From Sphaerisporangium corydalis (GTDB taxonomy: Bacteria; Actinomycetota; Actinomycetes; Streptosporangiales; Streptosporangiaceae): a stretch of DNA of 64,000 bases. Below are positions 16,223 to 24,829 of this stretch, piece by piece. A program made the position numbers and the translations under genes. Where the stretch lies: assembly GCF_025506355.1 (NCBI RefSeq), contig NZ_JANZYP010000003.1:124001-188000 (forward strand), given 5' to 3'. How positions within the stretch are numbered: position 1 is the stretch's first letter; every line of letters begins with the position of its first letter. The notes under the pieces were generated by a model that saw only the letters and a program-made list of their open reading frames with translations, did no database searches and was not told the DNA's origin.

Positions 16223-16467
16223 CAGACGGACAGGAGCCACGCAGCCGATCTCTGCGACGTACTCGGCACAGCCTAAGTGACCTACCCCATGCCTGGCCAG
16301 GGGGCATTTCCCACCATGTCCACCCAATACGGACACAACGCAACGGGACGCCACTGCCCTGAGCGGCGTGCCCATCGCGATCGCCGAGCTTGACCTGAAT
16401 TGCGCCCCATAATGGGACTTATCTCCTTTATTGGCTGATTTTCGGTAAGAGTGTGGAGTGTTCTTCC
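16223..16467. promoter_or_regulatory. AT-richer leader and promoter region of the SARP gene
   Basis: A 245-bp gap with lower GC than the surroundings, especially its right part (tctcctttattggctgattt). It includes CCCATAATGGG at about 16406, a near palindrome whose minus strand gives CATTAT, a possible -10. No ORF with coding bias is present. It marks the right boundary of the eCIS locus. Confidence 0.4.
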
Positions 16468-17220
16468 TCAGCCCGGACCGCGCCGCAGCAGGCGGAGGTC
16501 GTCGCCCCAGGCGTCCAGGACCGTGTCATGACCGGCGGCGCGGGCGAGTGGCTCCAGGTTCAGGAAGAGCTCGCGGGCGGTTCGTGGCGCGGCGTGCGAC
16601 AGGACCGCCGTGAGGTCGGGCAGCAGGCGTTCGTGCCGCCAGGCCGGCGGCCCCAGGGGATGGTTGCGCAGTTCCCAGCCGAGGTACTTGTTGTACGGGC
16701 GCACCCGCTGGTGGAGGGCGAACACGCAGGTCAGCAGGGGAGGAATGCTTTCGGCGGCGTCCAGGCGGGCCTCGGTGGCGTGCCCGTCGCGGTCGTTCTT
16801 CAGCCAGCGGTAGGCCGCGTTGACGAAGGCGTCCAGCGAGGCGGCGGCCGTCGCGCGGGCCTCCTCGGGTGACAGCGCCCCCTTGCGGGCCACCAGGTCG
16901 CCGATGAGGCCGTCGGGCCGGTCCTTCAGGACGCGGGCGTGGGTGAAGGCGTACCGGTTCCACTCGAAGCCGGACCCCGGAAGCGCGTGCGCCCGGAACT
17001 CCGCCAGGGTCAGGACCACGACGTCCAGCAGCGCGTCACGGCGCTCCTCGGCGACCGTCAGGCCGTCGGCGGTGACCAGGTAGACGTCGTGGTCGGACCG
17101 GCTGGTGGCCATGCCCTCCCGGGCCCGCGACCCGCTGAGCACGGCCCCGGCGACCGCCGGATCGGCGGCGACGCGGGCCAGCAGGGCGGAGAACGCGTCC
17201 GCCCCTGGGTCGTCGGTCAT
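16468..17220 (-). CDS. Nucleotidyltransferase-domain protein
   Basis: About 250 residues from MTDDPGADAFSALLARVAAD; the in-frame ATG 36 bp upstream is less likely. The polymerase-beta-like nucleotidyltransferase signature GSRAREGMATSRSDHDVYLV is clear: a GS turn followed by the D-x-D metal-binding pair. The C-terminal half is helical (LKNDRDGHATEARLDAAESI, HQRVRPYNKYLGWELRNHPL). It resembles aminoglycoside adenylyltransferase-like and minimal nucleotidyltransferase families, but the substrate cannot be predicted. No partner HEPN gene is adjacent. Confidence 0.75.
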   Translation of the reverse strand: MTDDPGADAFSALLARVAADPAVAGAVLSGSRAREGMATSRSDHDVYLVTADGLTVAEERRDALLDVVVLTLAEFRAHALPGSGFEWNRYAFTHARVLKDRPDGLIGDLVARKGALSPEEARATAAASLDAFVNAAYRWLKNDRDGHATEARLDAAESIPPLLTCVFALHQRVRPYNKYLGWELRNHPLGPPAWRHERLLPDLTAVLSHAAPRTARELFLNLEPLARAAGHDTVLDAWGDDLRLLRRGPG

Positions 17221-17260
17221 CCCGGTACCCCACCACAGGCCCCCGCACGACGGCAACGCG

Positions 17261-17355
17261 TTATATCCTCGCCGGCACCACGACCGCCGGCATCACGGCC
17301 CCCGCCGGCAGCACGACCGGCGGCACCACGGCCCCGCCGGCACCACGGCCCCGCC
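17261..17355. repeat. Degenerate CACCACGGCCCCGCCGG repeats downstream of the dehydrogenase gene
   Basis: About five imperfect units of 17-19 bp built on gccggcaccacggccccc. They fill the gap between the dehydrogenase stop codon and the start of the nucleotidyltransferase gene. Every reading frame gives low-complexity peptide. No leader or palindromic unit suggests CRISPR. Confidence 0.7.
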
Positions 17356-17358
17356 GGG

Positions 17359-18351
17359 CTACACGGTGATGACGACCTTCCCCCTGGCGTGGCCCTCTTC
17401 GAGGTAGGCGAGGGCCTCGGGGACCTGGCTCAGCGGGTACGTCCGGTCGATGACCGGGGTGATCGTCCCGGCCGCCAGGAGGTCGCACAGGACGGTCAGG
17501 TCGCCGGCGCTCTCCCGTACCAGGAAGGGGACCATCCGCTGGCTGACGACCTGGGAGATCAGCACGAGCCTGGCCATGCCGGCCAGGGGACCGATCCACT
17601 GCCCCTTGGCCGGCGCGCCGGCCAGGAGCGCCCCCCTGGGTGAGAGGACCCGCCTGAACTCCGCCGGGGTCCGGTTCCCCACCATGTCGACCAGCAGGTC
17701 GTACCGCCGCCCGGTGCGGGTGAAGTCCTCCTTGGTGTAGTCGACGACCTCGTCGGCGCCGATCGACCGGACCATGTCCACGTTCGGGGTGCTGCACACG
17801 CCGGTCACCTCGGCGGCGCCCAGCGCCTTGGCGAGCTGCACGGCGAAGGTCCCGACGCCGCCCGCCGCCCCGTTGACCAGGACCCGGTGCCCCGGCTGGA
17901 TCCGCCCCTTGTCCCGCAGGGCCTGCAGGGCGGTGATCGCCGCCACCGGTACCGACGCCGCCTGCTCGAAGGTCAGGCCGGCGGGCTTCGTCACGATCAT
18001 CCCGCTCTCGGGGATGCTGGCGTACTCGGCGAACGCCGCGCTGCGCTCGGCGAGGTTCCCGCCCCGGCCGCCGAACACCTCGTCCCCGGGCCGGAACCGG
18101 GTGACGTTCTTTCCCACCGCTTCGACGGTGCCCGCCATGTCACTGCCCAGCCCGTGGGTCCTCGGGCGCCTCAACCCGGCCGTCGCGCGGGCGACGTACG
18201 GCTTGCCCCGCATGAAGTGCCAGTCCAGCGGGTTGACCGAGGCCGCGCGCACGCGGACCAGCACGTCGTCGTCGCCGACGGCGGGCATGTCGACGTCCCG
18301 CAGCGTGACGACGCCGGGCGGGCCGTAGGCGTAGTAACGGATCGCCTTCAT
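17359..18351 (-). CDS. Medium-chain NADP-dependent oxidoreductase, quinone-reductase type
   Basis: 330 residues of the MDR superfamily. N-terminal GroES-like fold (MKAIRYYAYGPPGVVTLRDV, VLVRVRAASVNPLDWHFMRG) and Rossmann nucleotide-binding motif GHRVLVNGAAGGVGTFAVQL with a downstream NVDMVRSIGADEVVDYTKED. The zinc-ligand cysteines of classical alcohol dehydrogenases are absent, so quinone/enone reductase activity with NAD(P)H is more likely than alcohol oxidation. It is divergent from the LuxR-type regulator with 145 bp between starts, so that regulator is a candidate controller. Confidence 0.88.
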   Translation of the reverse strand: MKAIRYYAYGPPGVVTLRDVDMPAVGDDDVLVRVRAASVNPLDWHFMRGKPYVARATAGLRRPRTHGLGSDMAGTVEAVGKNVTRFRPGDEVFGGRGGNLAERSAAFAEYASIPESGMIVTKPAGLTFEQAASVPVAAITALQALRDKGRIQPGHRVLVNGAAGGVGTFAVQLAKALGAAEVTGVCSTPNVDMVRSIGADEVVDYTKEDFTRTGRRYDLLVDMVGNRTPAEFRRVLSPRGALLAGAPAKGQWIGPLAGMARLVLISQVVSQRMVPFLVRESAGDLTVLCDLLAAGTITPVIDRTYPLSQVPEALAYLEEGHARGKVVITV

Positions 18352-18496
18352 GGGGCTCCTCTCGATCTGCCACCGGCTCCGCGGTCGTGCTCGCCAGCCT
18401 AGGGAGCGGGCGCCGCGCCGGGATCACGGGAATTCGTGATCCGATGGCCGTCCGGCCGGCGGCGGGTGCGCGCGGCGGTAGTAATGTCCGAGTCAA

Positions 18497-20797
18497 ATGG
18501 CCAGACCCCCGCGCCACTCCGGCAACCTGCCGGCCGAAACGACCAGCTTCGTCGGCCGCCGCCGTGAGCTCGCAGAAATCAGGAAGAAGCTCACCGAGGC
18601 CCGCCTGGTCACCCTCGCCGGGCCGGGCGGGGTCGGCAAGACGCGCCTCGCGCTCCGGACCGCGGCCGACCTCAGGCGCGGGTTCCCCGGCGGCGCGTGG
18701 CTGGTCGAGCTCGCCGAGGTCAGGGACGCCGCGCTGGTCGGCGACGCCGCCATGGCCGCGCTGGACCTGCGGGACCAGGCCGCCACCGAGCCCCTCGCCT
18801 TCCTGCTGTCCTACCTGCGGGACAAGAACCTGCTGCTGGTGGTGGACAACTGCGAGCACCTGCTCGGATCGGCCGCCCGGCTCGTGGCCGAGGTCATGAA
18901 GGCCGCGCCGGGCGTGCGGGTGATCGCCACCAGCCGGGAGCCGCTGTCGGTGCCGGGGGAGCACGTGGTCCCCGTCCCGCCCCTGGACCTGCCGTCGGCG
19001 CACGCGGCCGGGCCGCTCGCCCGGCTGAGGCAGAACGAGGCGGTCATGCTGTTCGCGGAACGCGCCGAGGCCGGATCGGGCAGGTTCGAGCTGACCGCCG
19101 CGAACCAGGAGGCGGTGGCCGACCTGTGCCGCCGCCTGGACGGCCTGCCGCTGGCGATCGAGCTGGCGGCCGTACGGACCCGGGTCCTTTCGGTCGAGCA
19201 GATCCTCGGCCGCCTGACCGACCGGTTCGGCCTGCTCACCGGGGGCGGCAGGACCGCGCTGCCGCGCCACCAGACGCTGCGCACCACCATCGACTGGAGC
19301 CACGACCTGCTGGCGGCGGGCGAGCAGACGCTGCTGAGGCGATTACGGGTGTTCGCCGGCCGGTTCACCCTCGAGGACATCGAGTCGGTCTGCGCGACCG
19401 GGGAGGTGCCGCCGGCCCGGGCGCTGGAGGTGCTGTCGTCGCTGGTCGACAAGTCCCTGGTGATGAAGGAGGAGGTCAGAGGCCTCGCCTGCTACCGCCT
19501 GCACGAGACCATGCGCGAGTACGCCGGCCTCAAGCTGGCGGACGCCGGCGAGGAGGGGGCCGTCGAACGCCGCTTCGCCGAGTACTACCTGGCGGGCTGC
19601 GGGCGGTCGGCGGCCGAGGCCCAGTACCGGCTCCCCGAGTGGCTCGAATGGATGGAACTGGAGATCGACAACGTCCGGTCGGTCCTGCGGCGATGCCTGA
19701 CCCGGGGGGAGCACGCGCGCGGGATCGCCCTCGCCTACTCCCTGGGCTACTACTGGATCACGCGCGCCACCAGCGAGGGCGTCCGGTGGATCGACGAGCT
19801 GCTCGCGTCCGGGGGCGGCGACCGGCGGGCGCACGCCCAGGCGTGGTTCATGCGCGGGTTCCTGGCCACCCTGCAGTCCGATCCGGTGACCGCCCGGCCG
19901 GCGCTCGAACGGGCGGTGACGGCGGCCCGGGAGGCGGGACCGCCCGGCCTGCTGTCCCAGTCGCTCTCGCTGGCGTCGATGGCCGCGACCATGGCGGGCG
20001 ACCGCTCGTCGGCCGGGCGCCTGGCCGAGGAGGCCAGGGCCGTCACCGAGCGCATCGACGACCTGCCCGCGACGCTCATGCACCTCCAGTCGCGGGCGCT
20101 CAACGGGCTGCTGGACGGCGACCTCGACGCGGTCAGGTCCGCGTCGGCGGAGGGCGTGCGTCTCAGCCGGGAGGCGGGCGACCTCTACAGCCTCGACATG
20201 ATGCTGATCAACATGGGCTCCGCCGCGCTGATCGCCGGTGACCTCGACGGGTCCAGGCCGCTGTTCGCCGAGGCGCTGCGGATCGCCCACCGGATCGACG
20301 ACCGGGTGGGACAGTACCTCCAGCTCGACGCCCTCGGCTGCCACGCCGCCGGTTCCGGCCGGGCGGCGCTCGCGGCGCGGCTGCTCGGGGCGGCCGAGAC
20401 CGTGCGGACGGGCGCTGGGGCGAGCGTCCTGCCGTTCCTCGTCCCGTTGCTGACCCGGGCCGAGGCGTCGGCCGTGGCGGCGCTCGGAGCGCCCGGGTAC
20501 GCGGCCGAGTTCGAGGCCGGACGGAGCATGAGCCGGGACGACGCGGTCAGGCTCGCGCTCGGCGAACCCGCCCCCGCCGCCCCCGCCGTCCCGGACGACG
20601 CGGGGGACGCGCCGCTCGGGAAGCGGGAGGCGGAGGTGGCGCGGCTGGTCGCCGATGGCCTGAGCAACAAGCAGATCGGGGCGCGGCTGTTCATCTCCGA
20701 GCACACCGTCGACAGCCATGTGCGCGCCATCCTGAACAAGCTCGGGTTCAACTCCCGTACGCAGATCGCGGTCTGGATGTCGTCGCCGAGGGAGTAG
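18497..20797 (+). CDS. STAND ATPase / LuxR-family transcriptional regulator
   Basis: 766 residues. Order: N-terminal LPAETTSFVGRRRELAEIRK leading into an NB-ARC-like NTPase with P-loop GPGGVGKT (42-49), Walker B LLLVVDNCEHLL and VIATSREPL; then winged helix and a TPR-like helical region (about 400-690); then a C-terminal LuxR helix-turn-helix (LGKREAEVARLVADGLSNKQ, SEHTVDSHVRAILNKLGFNS). These proteins act as ligand-gated activators. ATG is used, with little spacing for a leader. It is divergent from the oxidoreductase gene and ends before a strong hairpin shared with the amidase gene. Confidence 0.92.
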   Translation: MARPPRHSGNLPAETTSFVGRRRELAEIRKKLTEARLVTLAGPGGVGKTRLALRTAADLRRGFPGGAWLVELAEVRDAALVGDAAMAALDLRDQAATEPLAFLLSYLRDKNLLLVVDNCEHLLGSAARLVAEVMKAAPGVRVIATSREPLSVPGEHVVPVPPLDLPSAHAAGPLARLRQNEAVMLFAERAEAGSGRFELTAANQEAVADLCRRLDGLPLAIELAAVRTRVLSVEQILGRLTDRFGLLTGGGRTALPRHQTLRTTIDWSHDLLAAGEQTLLRRLRVFAGRFTLEDIESVCATGEVPPARALEVLSSLVDKSLVMKEEVRGLACYRLHETMREYAGLKLADAGEEGAVERRFAEYYLAGCGRSAAEAQYRLPEWLEWMELEIDNVRSVLRRCLTRGEHARGIALAYSLGYYWITRATSEGVRWIDELLASGGGDRRAHAQAWFMRGFLATLQSDPVTARPALERAVTAAREAGPPGLLSQSLSLASMAATMAGDRSSAGRLAEEARAVTERIDDLPATLMHLQSRALNGLLDGDLDAVRSASAEGVRLSREAGDLYSLDMMLINMGSAALIAGDLDGSRPLFAEALRIAHRIDDRVGQYLQLDALGCHAAGSGRAALAARLLGAAETVRTGAGASVLPFLVPLLTRAEASAVAALGAPGYAAEFEAGRSMSRDDAVRLALGEPAPAAPAVPDDAGDAPLGKREAEVARLVADGLSNKQIGARLFISEHTVDSHVRAILNKLGFNSRTQIAVWMSSPRE

Positions 20798-20822
20798 CCC
20801 TGAGTGCCCGGTCGCCCTTGGA

Positions 20823-20849
20823 GGCCCGCGCCGGCCGGCGGCGCGGGCC
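20823..20849. terminator. Bidirectional hairpin between LuxR-type regulator and amidase
   Basis: A perfect 10-bp GC stem, GGCCCGCGCC and GGCGCGGGCC, with a seven-base loop, lying between the convergent stop codons. No T tract on either side, as is usual for high-GC actinomycete terminators. Confidence 0.65.
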
Positions 20850-20857
20850 CCCGCGGG

Positions 20858-23800
20858 TCAGTGGTGGCCCCGGGACTCCAGCAGGCGGTCGCCGGGGTTG
20901 CACAGCTCCCCGGTGAAGAACGTGCTGCCGGGCACGCACCGCCACATGCTCGGGTTGGTGGAACTCGGGGCCAGGCGCACGTTCGTCGCCTGTTCGAGGG
21001 CGTAGCCGCCCGCGAGCAGGGACGCCTCGCCGAAGGCCGGGCCGACGAGGGTGACGCCGATCGGGTTGTGGCCGGCCGAGCTGGCGGTGGCGCCGTACCC
21101 GGCGGGGAGCGTCAGCGCCGGGTAGCCCGCGCGGTCGGCGTACCCGACGAGCGCGCTGCCGCTCGGCACCATGACGGCGTCGAAGTCGTCGGACCTGTCG
21201 TCGGGTGTCCCGTTGGTGAGGATGCCGTCGATCACCGCGCGGTTGGACGCCCTGCCCGCCTCCAGGTCGGCCCGGTACGCCGCGCCGGTCGCGGTGTCGG
21301 ACAGGTCGACGGCCTGGGCGGCGAGCAGCTGACCCTGCTGGTACTTCAGGCCCTCCACGGGGTTGGCGTCGTTGTAGTCGATGACCGCCCGCAGCGACCG
21401 GGCGCCCGGGCCGCGCCGGACGCCGGACAGGTAGGCGTTCAGGTCGCGCTTGAACTCCGACGGCACGATGCTCGCCGGGTCGGGGCTCGGCGCGCCGAAG
21501 GACACCTCGGTGGCGGTGGCCCCGAGCGTCCGCAGGGCGGTCACCATCGACGGGTACGGCTCGGCCGTGCTCGCGACGACGGCGATCCGCCTGCCCTGGA
21601 GGGAGGTCGTGGTCAGGCCCTCGGTGTAGTTCCTGACGGGCGCGCCCGCCGTCGCCGGGTCGGCCCGGTCGGGTCCGGCGATCACCGTGAGCGCGCTCGC
21701 GGCGTCGTACACCGTGCGGGCGATCGGGCCCGGCGCGTCCTGCGACCGGGCGACCGGCAGGATGCCGGTACGGCTGACCAGCCCGACCGTCGGCTTCAGG
21801 CCGACGACGCCCGCCGCGTCCGCGGGGGCCACGAGCTGGGCCGAGTCGGTGGAGGTCTCCATCCCGATCGTGAACGCGGCCAGCCCGGAGGCCGTGGCCG
21901 CCGCGGAACCGGCGGACGAACCGGCCGGGGTCTTGTCGGTGTCGGACGGCAGGAGCACCTGACCGGCGAGCGAGGAGTACCCCTTCGGCATGTTGGCGTC
22001 GAAGACGCCGTTCAGCTCGGAGACGTTCGTCTTGCCGAGGATGATCGCCCCGGCGGCCCTGAGCCTGGCCGCGACCGTCGAGTCACCGGACGGCCGCAGG
22101 TCCTGCAGGGCGATCGAGCCGCCCGTCGTCGCCATCGCGTCCACGTCGAACCCGTCGTCCAGCAGGACGGGAAGGCCGTACAGCGGCCCGCGCGGCTTCT
22201 TGTCCCTGCCGCGTCTCTGGTCCAGCGCGCGGGCCTCCTCGATGGCATCGGTGTTGACGGCCCGGACCGCCTGGGTGGCCGGTCCTTCGGCGTTGGTCAG
22301 CGCGATCCGGTACAGGTACGCCCTGACCAGGGCCTCGGAGGTCAGCGTGCCGGCGGCGAGCCGGGCGCCGAGGCTCCGCGCCGACTCGGTCTCCAGCGAG
22401 AACCGCAGCGGCTGGGGCGCGCGGCCGAGCATCCGCATGATCGTGTCGTGGTCGGGGTTGCAGTGGCCGCGCTTGGCGAAGGGCTCGGCCGGGACCGTCC
22501 GCGCGCAGCGGTACATGCTCGGGTTCACCGAACCCGCCGTCTGCCGCAGGCGGGTGGCCTGCTCGATCACGTACCCGACGCCGATCAGGTTGTACTCGTC
22601 GTAGGCGTTGCCGTGGACCTGCACGTTGACCGCGCGGCGGTTCGTGGCGCCGTACCCCATGGGGATGGTGATCGTCGGGTACCCGGCCTGCGGGCCGCTC
22701 GGGACGCCGCCGAGGATCGCGATCACCGGGTCGGCGGGCTGGGCCGGGTCGGAGCCGGTGTAGGTCATCATGTCGTCGATGGCCTTGTGCCACGCGGCCT
22801 TGCGGACCGGCAGGTTCGCCCGGTACGCGAGCTCGTTGGGCCCGCCGGGGGAGATGTCGGCGAGTGCCGCGTTGAGGTGGTTGTTGTTGCCGTATTTCAG
22901 GGCCTGCTGGGCGTTGGCCTGGTTGTCGGCCACCTCCTCGGCCAGCGATTTGATCGGCGCCCGCGGGCCGAGCCGCTGGTAGTACTCGTCGATGGTCTTG
23001 TGCTGCTCGTACCCGGCGGGCAGGTTCGGCAGCGTGCCGACGGTCGTCAACGGCCGGGGCACCATGATCGCGCCCGCCGCGGTCAGCGCGTCGTAGGCGA
23101 TCTTGAGCGGGGTGCCGTCGGTGAGCGTGCCGTTGTAGCCGATCTTCTTGCCCCGGACGAAGTTCACGTCGAGGGCCGCCATGTAGTCCGGCAGCTGCGC
23201 GGGCGGGGTGGGGATGACGCCGGTGGCGAGGTAGTCGGGTCCGAAGATCGCGCGGTACTCCGCGTCGGCGCCCGGATCGGGCCCGGCGATCGAGGCGAGC
23301 GTCATCGCCGCGTCCGACACGCTGCGGACCATCGGCCCCGCCGTGTCCTGCGACGCGCTGATCGGCGCGATGCCGTACCCGGGGACGAGCCCGACGGTCG
23401 GCCGCAGCCCGACCAGGCTCTGCGCGTTCGACGGGCTGATGATCGACCCCGACGTCTCGGTGCCGATGCCCAGCGTGGACAGCGCCGCGGCCATGGCCGA
23501 GCCGGTCCCCGACGACGAGCCGCTCGGGTTCTGGTCGGCGTCGATGCCGTTGAGCACCTGCCCGGTGAGGTTGCCGAAACCGGAGGGCTGGTTGCCGAAA
23601 CTGTTGGCGAACTCCGACAGCCCGAGCTTGCCGAGGATCACCACCCCGTGCTCGCGCAGCTTCTTGGTGATGCCCGCGTCGGTCGCCGGGTACGACGCGC
23701 GCAGGGAGTAGTTGCCGGCCGAGGTGTACATGCCGGTGACGTCGACCAGATCCTTGAGCAGGATCGGCAGCCCGTGCGCCGGCCCGAGGACGTGGCCCGC

Positions 23801-24112
23801 CGCCCGCTGGCGGTCGGCCTGCGCCGCCTGCCGCAGCGCGTCGGAGTTGAGCTGCGTCACGGCGTTCAGCCCCGGCCCGCGCTTGTTCAGCGCCGTGATC
23901 CGGTCGAGGTAGGCCTGGGTGAGCTCGACGGAGGTGAGCCGCCCCTTGGCCATCAGGGCTTCGGCCTGGGCGCCGGTGAGCGTCTCCAGGTCCAGGACGG
24001 GCGGCCGGTGGTCGTGGGCCTCGGCCGGTGCCGTGGCCATCGTCGCGGTCAGGGTCGCGGTGAGGGTCGCGGTGAGGAGGGCTGAGAGGGTGAAGCGGAA
24101 TCTGGGCACCAC
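20858..24112 (-). CDS. Secreted tandem amidase with a degenerate second domain
   Basis: 1084 residues from a GTG with AGGAGCG upstream. An N-terminal signal peptide (LSALLTATLTATLTATMATA) ends near APAEA. Domain 1 (about 40-560) is a full amidase-signature enzyme: catalytic Lys120 in GLPILLKD, Ser-cisSer in NPSGSSSGTGS (195-205) and nucleophile Ser223 in GTETSGSIISPS. Domain 2 (about 565-1075) has the same fold (TPAGSSAGSAAATA, VVGLKPTVGLV) but Lys is Asp652 in GLPVLLDDGFDV, and the nucleophile motif is changed to GMETSTDSAQLVAP. It is therefore likely one active and one inactive amidase half in a secreted protein about twice the usual family length. Substrate unknown. Confidence 0.9.
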   Translation of the reverse strand: MVPRFRFTLSALLTATLTATLTATMATAPAEAHDHRPPVLDLETLTGAQAEALMAKGRLTSVELTQAYLDRITALNKRGPGLNAVTQLNSDALRQAAQADRQRAAGHVLGPAHGLPILLKDLVDVTGMYTSAGNYSLRASYPATDAGITKKLREHGVVILGKLGLSEFANSFGNQPSGFGNLTGQVLNGIDADQNPSGSSSGTGSAMAAALSTLGIGTETSGSIISPSNAQSLVGLRPTVGLVPGYGIAPISASQDTAGPMVRSVSDAAMTLASIAGPDPGADAEYRAIFGPDYLATGVIPTPPAQLPDYMAALDVNFVRGKKIGYNGTLTDGTPLKIAYDALTAAGAIMVPRPLTTVGTLPNLPAGYEQHKTIDEYYQRLGPRAPIKSLAEEVADNQANAQQALKYGNNNHLNAALADISPGGPNELAYRANLPVRKAAWHKAIDDMMTYTGSDPAQPADPVIAILGGVPSGPQAGYPTITIPMGYGATNRRAVNVQVHGNAYDEYNLIGVGYVIEQATRLRQTAGSVNPSMYRCARTVPAEPFAKRGHCNPDHDTIMRMLGRAPQPLRFSLETESARSLGARLAAGTLTSEALVRAYLYRIALTNAEGPATQAVRAVNTDAIEEARALDQRRGRDKKPRGPLYGLPVLLDDGFDVDAMATTGGSIALQDLRPSGDSTVAARLRAAGAIILGKTNVSELNGVFDANMPKGYSSLAGQVLLPSDTDKTPAGSSAGSAAATASGLAAFTIGMETSTDSAQLVAPADAAGVVGLKPTVGLVSRTGILPVARSQDAPGPIARTVYDAASALTVIAGPDRADPATAGAPVRNYTEGLTTTSLQGRRIAVVASTAEPYPSMVTALRTLGATATEVSFGAPSPDPASIVPSEFKRDLNAYLSGVRRGPGARSLRAVIDYNDANPVEGLKYQQGQLLAAQAVDLSDTATGAAYRADLEAGRASNRAVIDGILTNGTPDDRSDDFDAVMVPSGSALVGYADRAGYPALTLPAGYGATASSAGHNPIGVTLVGPAFGEASLLAGGYALEQATNVRLAPSSTNPSMWRCVPGSTFFTGELCNPGDRLLESRGHH

Positions 24113-24220
24113 ACGCTCCTTGAGGAACCGGGTAATGCCCGTGACCGTATAGACGATCAGTTACGACTAAATGTCCGGAATGTTCCGGCCTGGGGTGAAC
24201 ACCGCCATCCGGCCCCCCAT

Positions 24221-24309
24221 CGGGACGCGGGGCGCCGCGTACTGCGGGAACGCGAACCATTGATAGCGGCCCGGGACTCGACCCACGCCGGGACGCGGGG
24301 GCGCCGCGT
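24221..24309. repeat. Pair of 20-bp direct repeats near the amidase promoter
   Basis: CGGGACGCGGGGCGCCGCGT occurs at 24221-24240 and again, with one extra G, at 24289-24309. The copies lie between the amidase start and the small AGRDQ-tail gene and overlap no start codon. Confidence 0.6.
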
Positions 24310-24319
24310 GCGCCGCGTG

Positions 24320-24733
24320 TCAGGAGCCTGAGTTGTACTGGTCCCGGCCCGCCTGGTACACCCGCGCCGAACCCGACACCGTCGCGCTCTGCACCACGAC
24401 CTGCTCGGGGGATCGCCCGGCGGGCAGCAGCGGCGCCCACTGCTCGTCCAGCACCCGGCGCAGCTCCGCCGCCAGGCCGGGGTCGTCGGCCAGCAGGCGG
24501 CGCAACCGGCGCTGCCAGTCGGACACCAGCCCCTCCTCGGCCGGGACGTCACCGGCCCGCCGGGCCGCCAGCAGCTCGTCGCGGACCTCTACCAGCTCGG
24601 CCTCGATGGCCGGCACCCGCTCGGGATGCACCCGCCGCCACAACGCCACCGCCCCCGCGCGCGCCTGCTCCCACCCGTCGGTGGCCATCGCCGTCACCAA
24701 CGCCGTCCCCGCCGCCAGCACCAACGGATCCAC
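24320..24733 (-). CDS. Small helical protein with VYQAGRDQ tail, function unknown
   Basis: 137 residues. The N terminus MDPLVLAAGTALVTAMATDG is a hydrophobic helix; then a charged helical region (VPAIEAELVEVRDELLAARR, DWQRRLRRLLADDPGLAAEL) and a C-terminal beta-like tail VVQSATVSGSARVYQAGRDQ. I have seen this tail motif in many uncharacterised actinobacterial proteins, including multidomain signalling proteins, but know of no proven function. It stands alone, in the same direction as the flanking genes but separated from each. A scaffold or adaptor role is only a guess. Confidence 0.75.
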   Translation of the reverse strand: MDPLVLAAGTALVTAMATDGWEQARAGAVALWRRVHPERVPAIEAELVEVRDELLAARRAGDVPAEEGLVSDWQRRLRRLLADDPGLAAELRRVLDEQWAPLLPAGRSPEQVVVQSATVSGSARVYQAGRDQYNSGS

Positions 24734-24829
24734 AGCACCTCACCCCACGTAGCGCACCGAACGTAACGACGCGAGCACCCTCGACACCACCTAAGCACGG
24801 CGATTCTGGGAGCACCAGCGAGTACCCGG

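Noticed and set aside
17261-17355. Possible CRISPR array
   Set aside because: Units are contiguous with no unique spacers.
20804-24085. 1093-residue plus-strand ORF opposite the amidase
   Set aside because: Arg/Gly/Val-rich shadow of the amidase gene, which has clear family motifs and signal peptide on the other strand.
24113-24319. Possible small gene upstream of the amidase
   Set aside because: Only Arg/Pro-rich frames; the sequence is better explained as promoter plus direct repeats.
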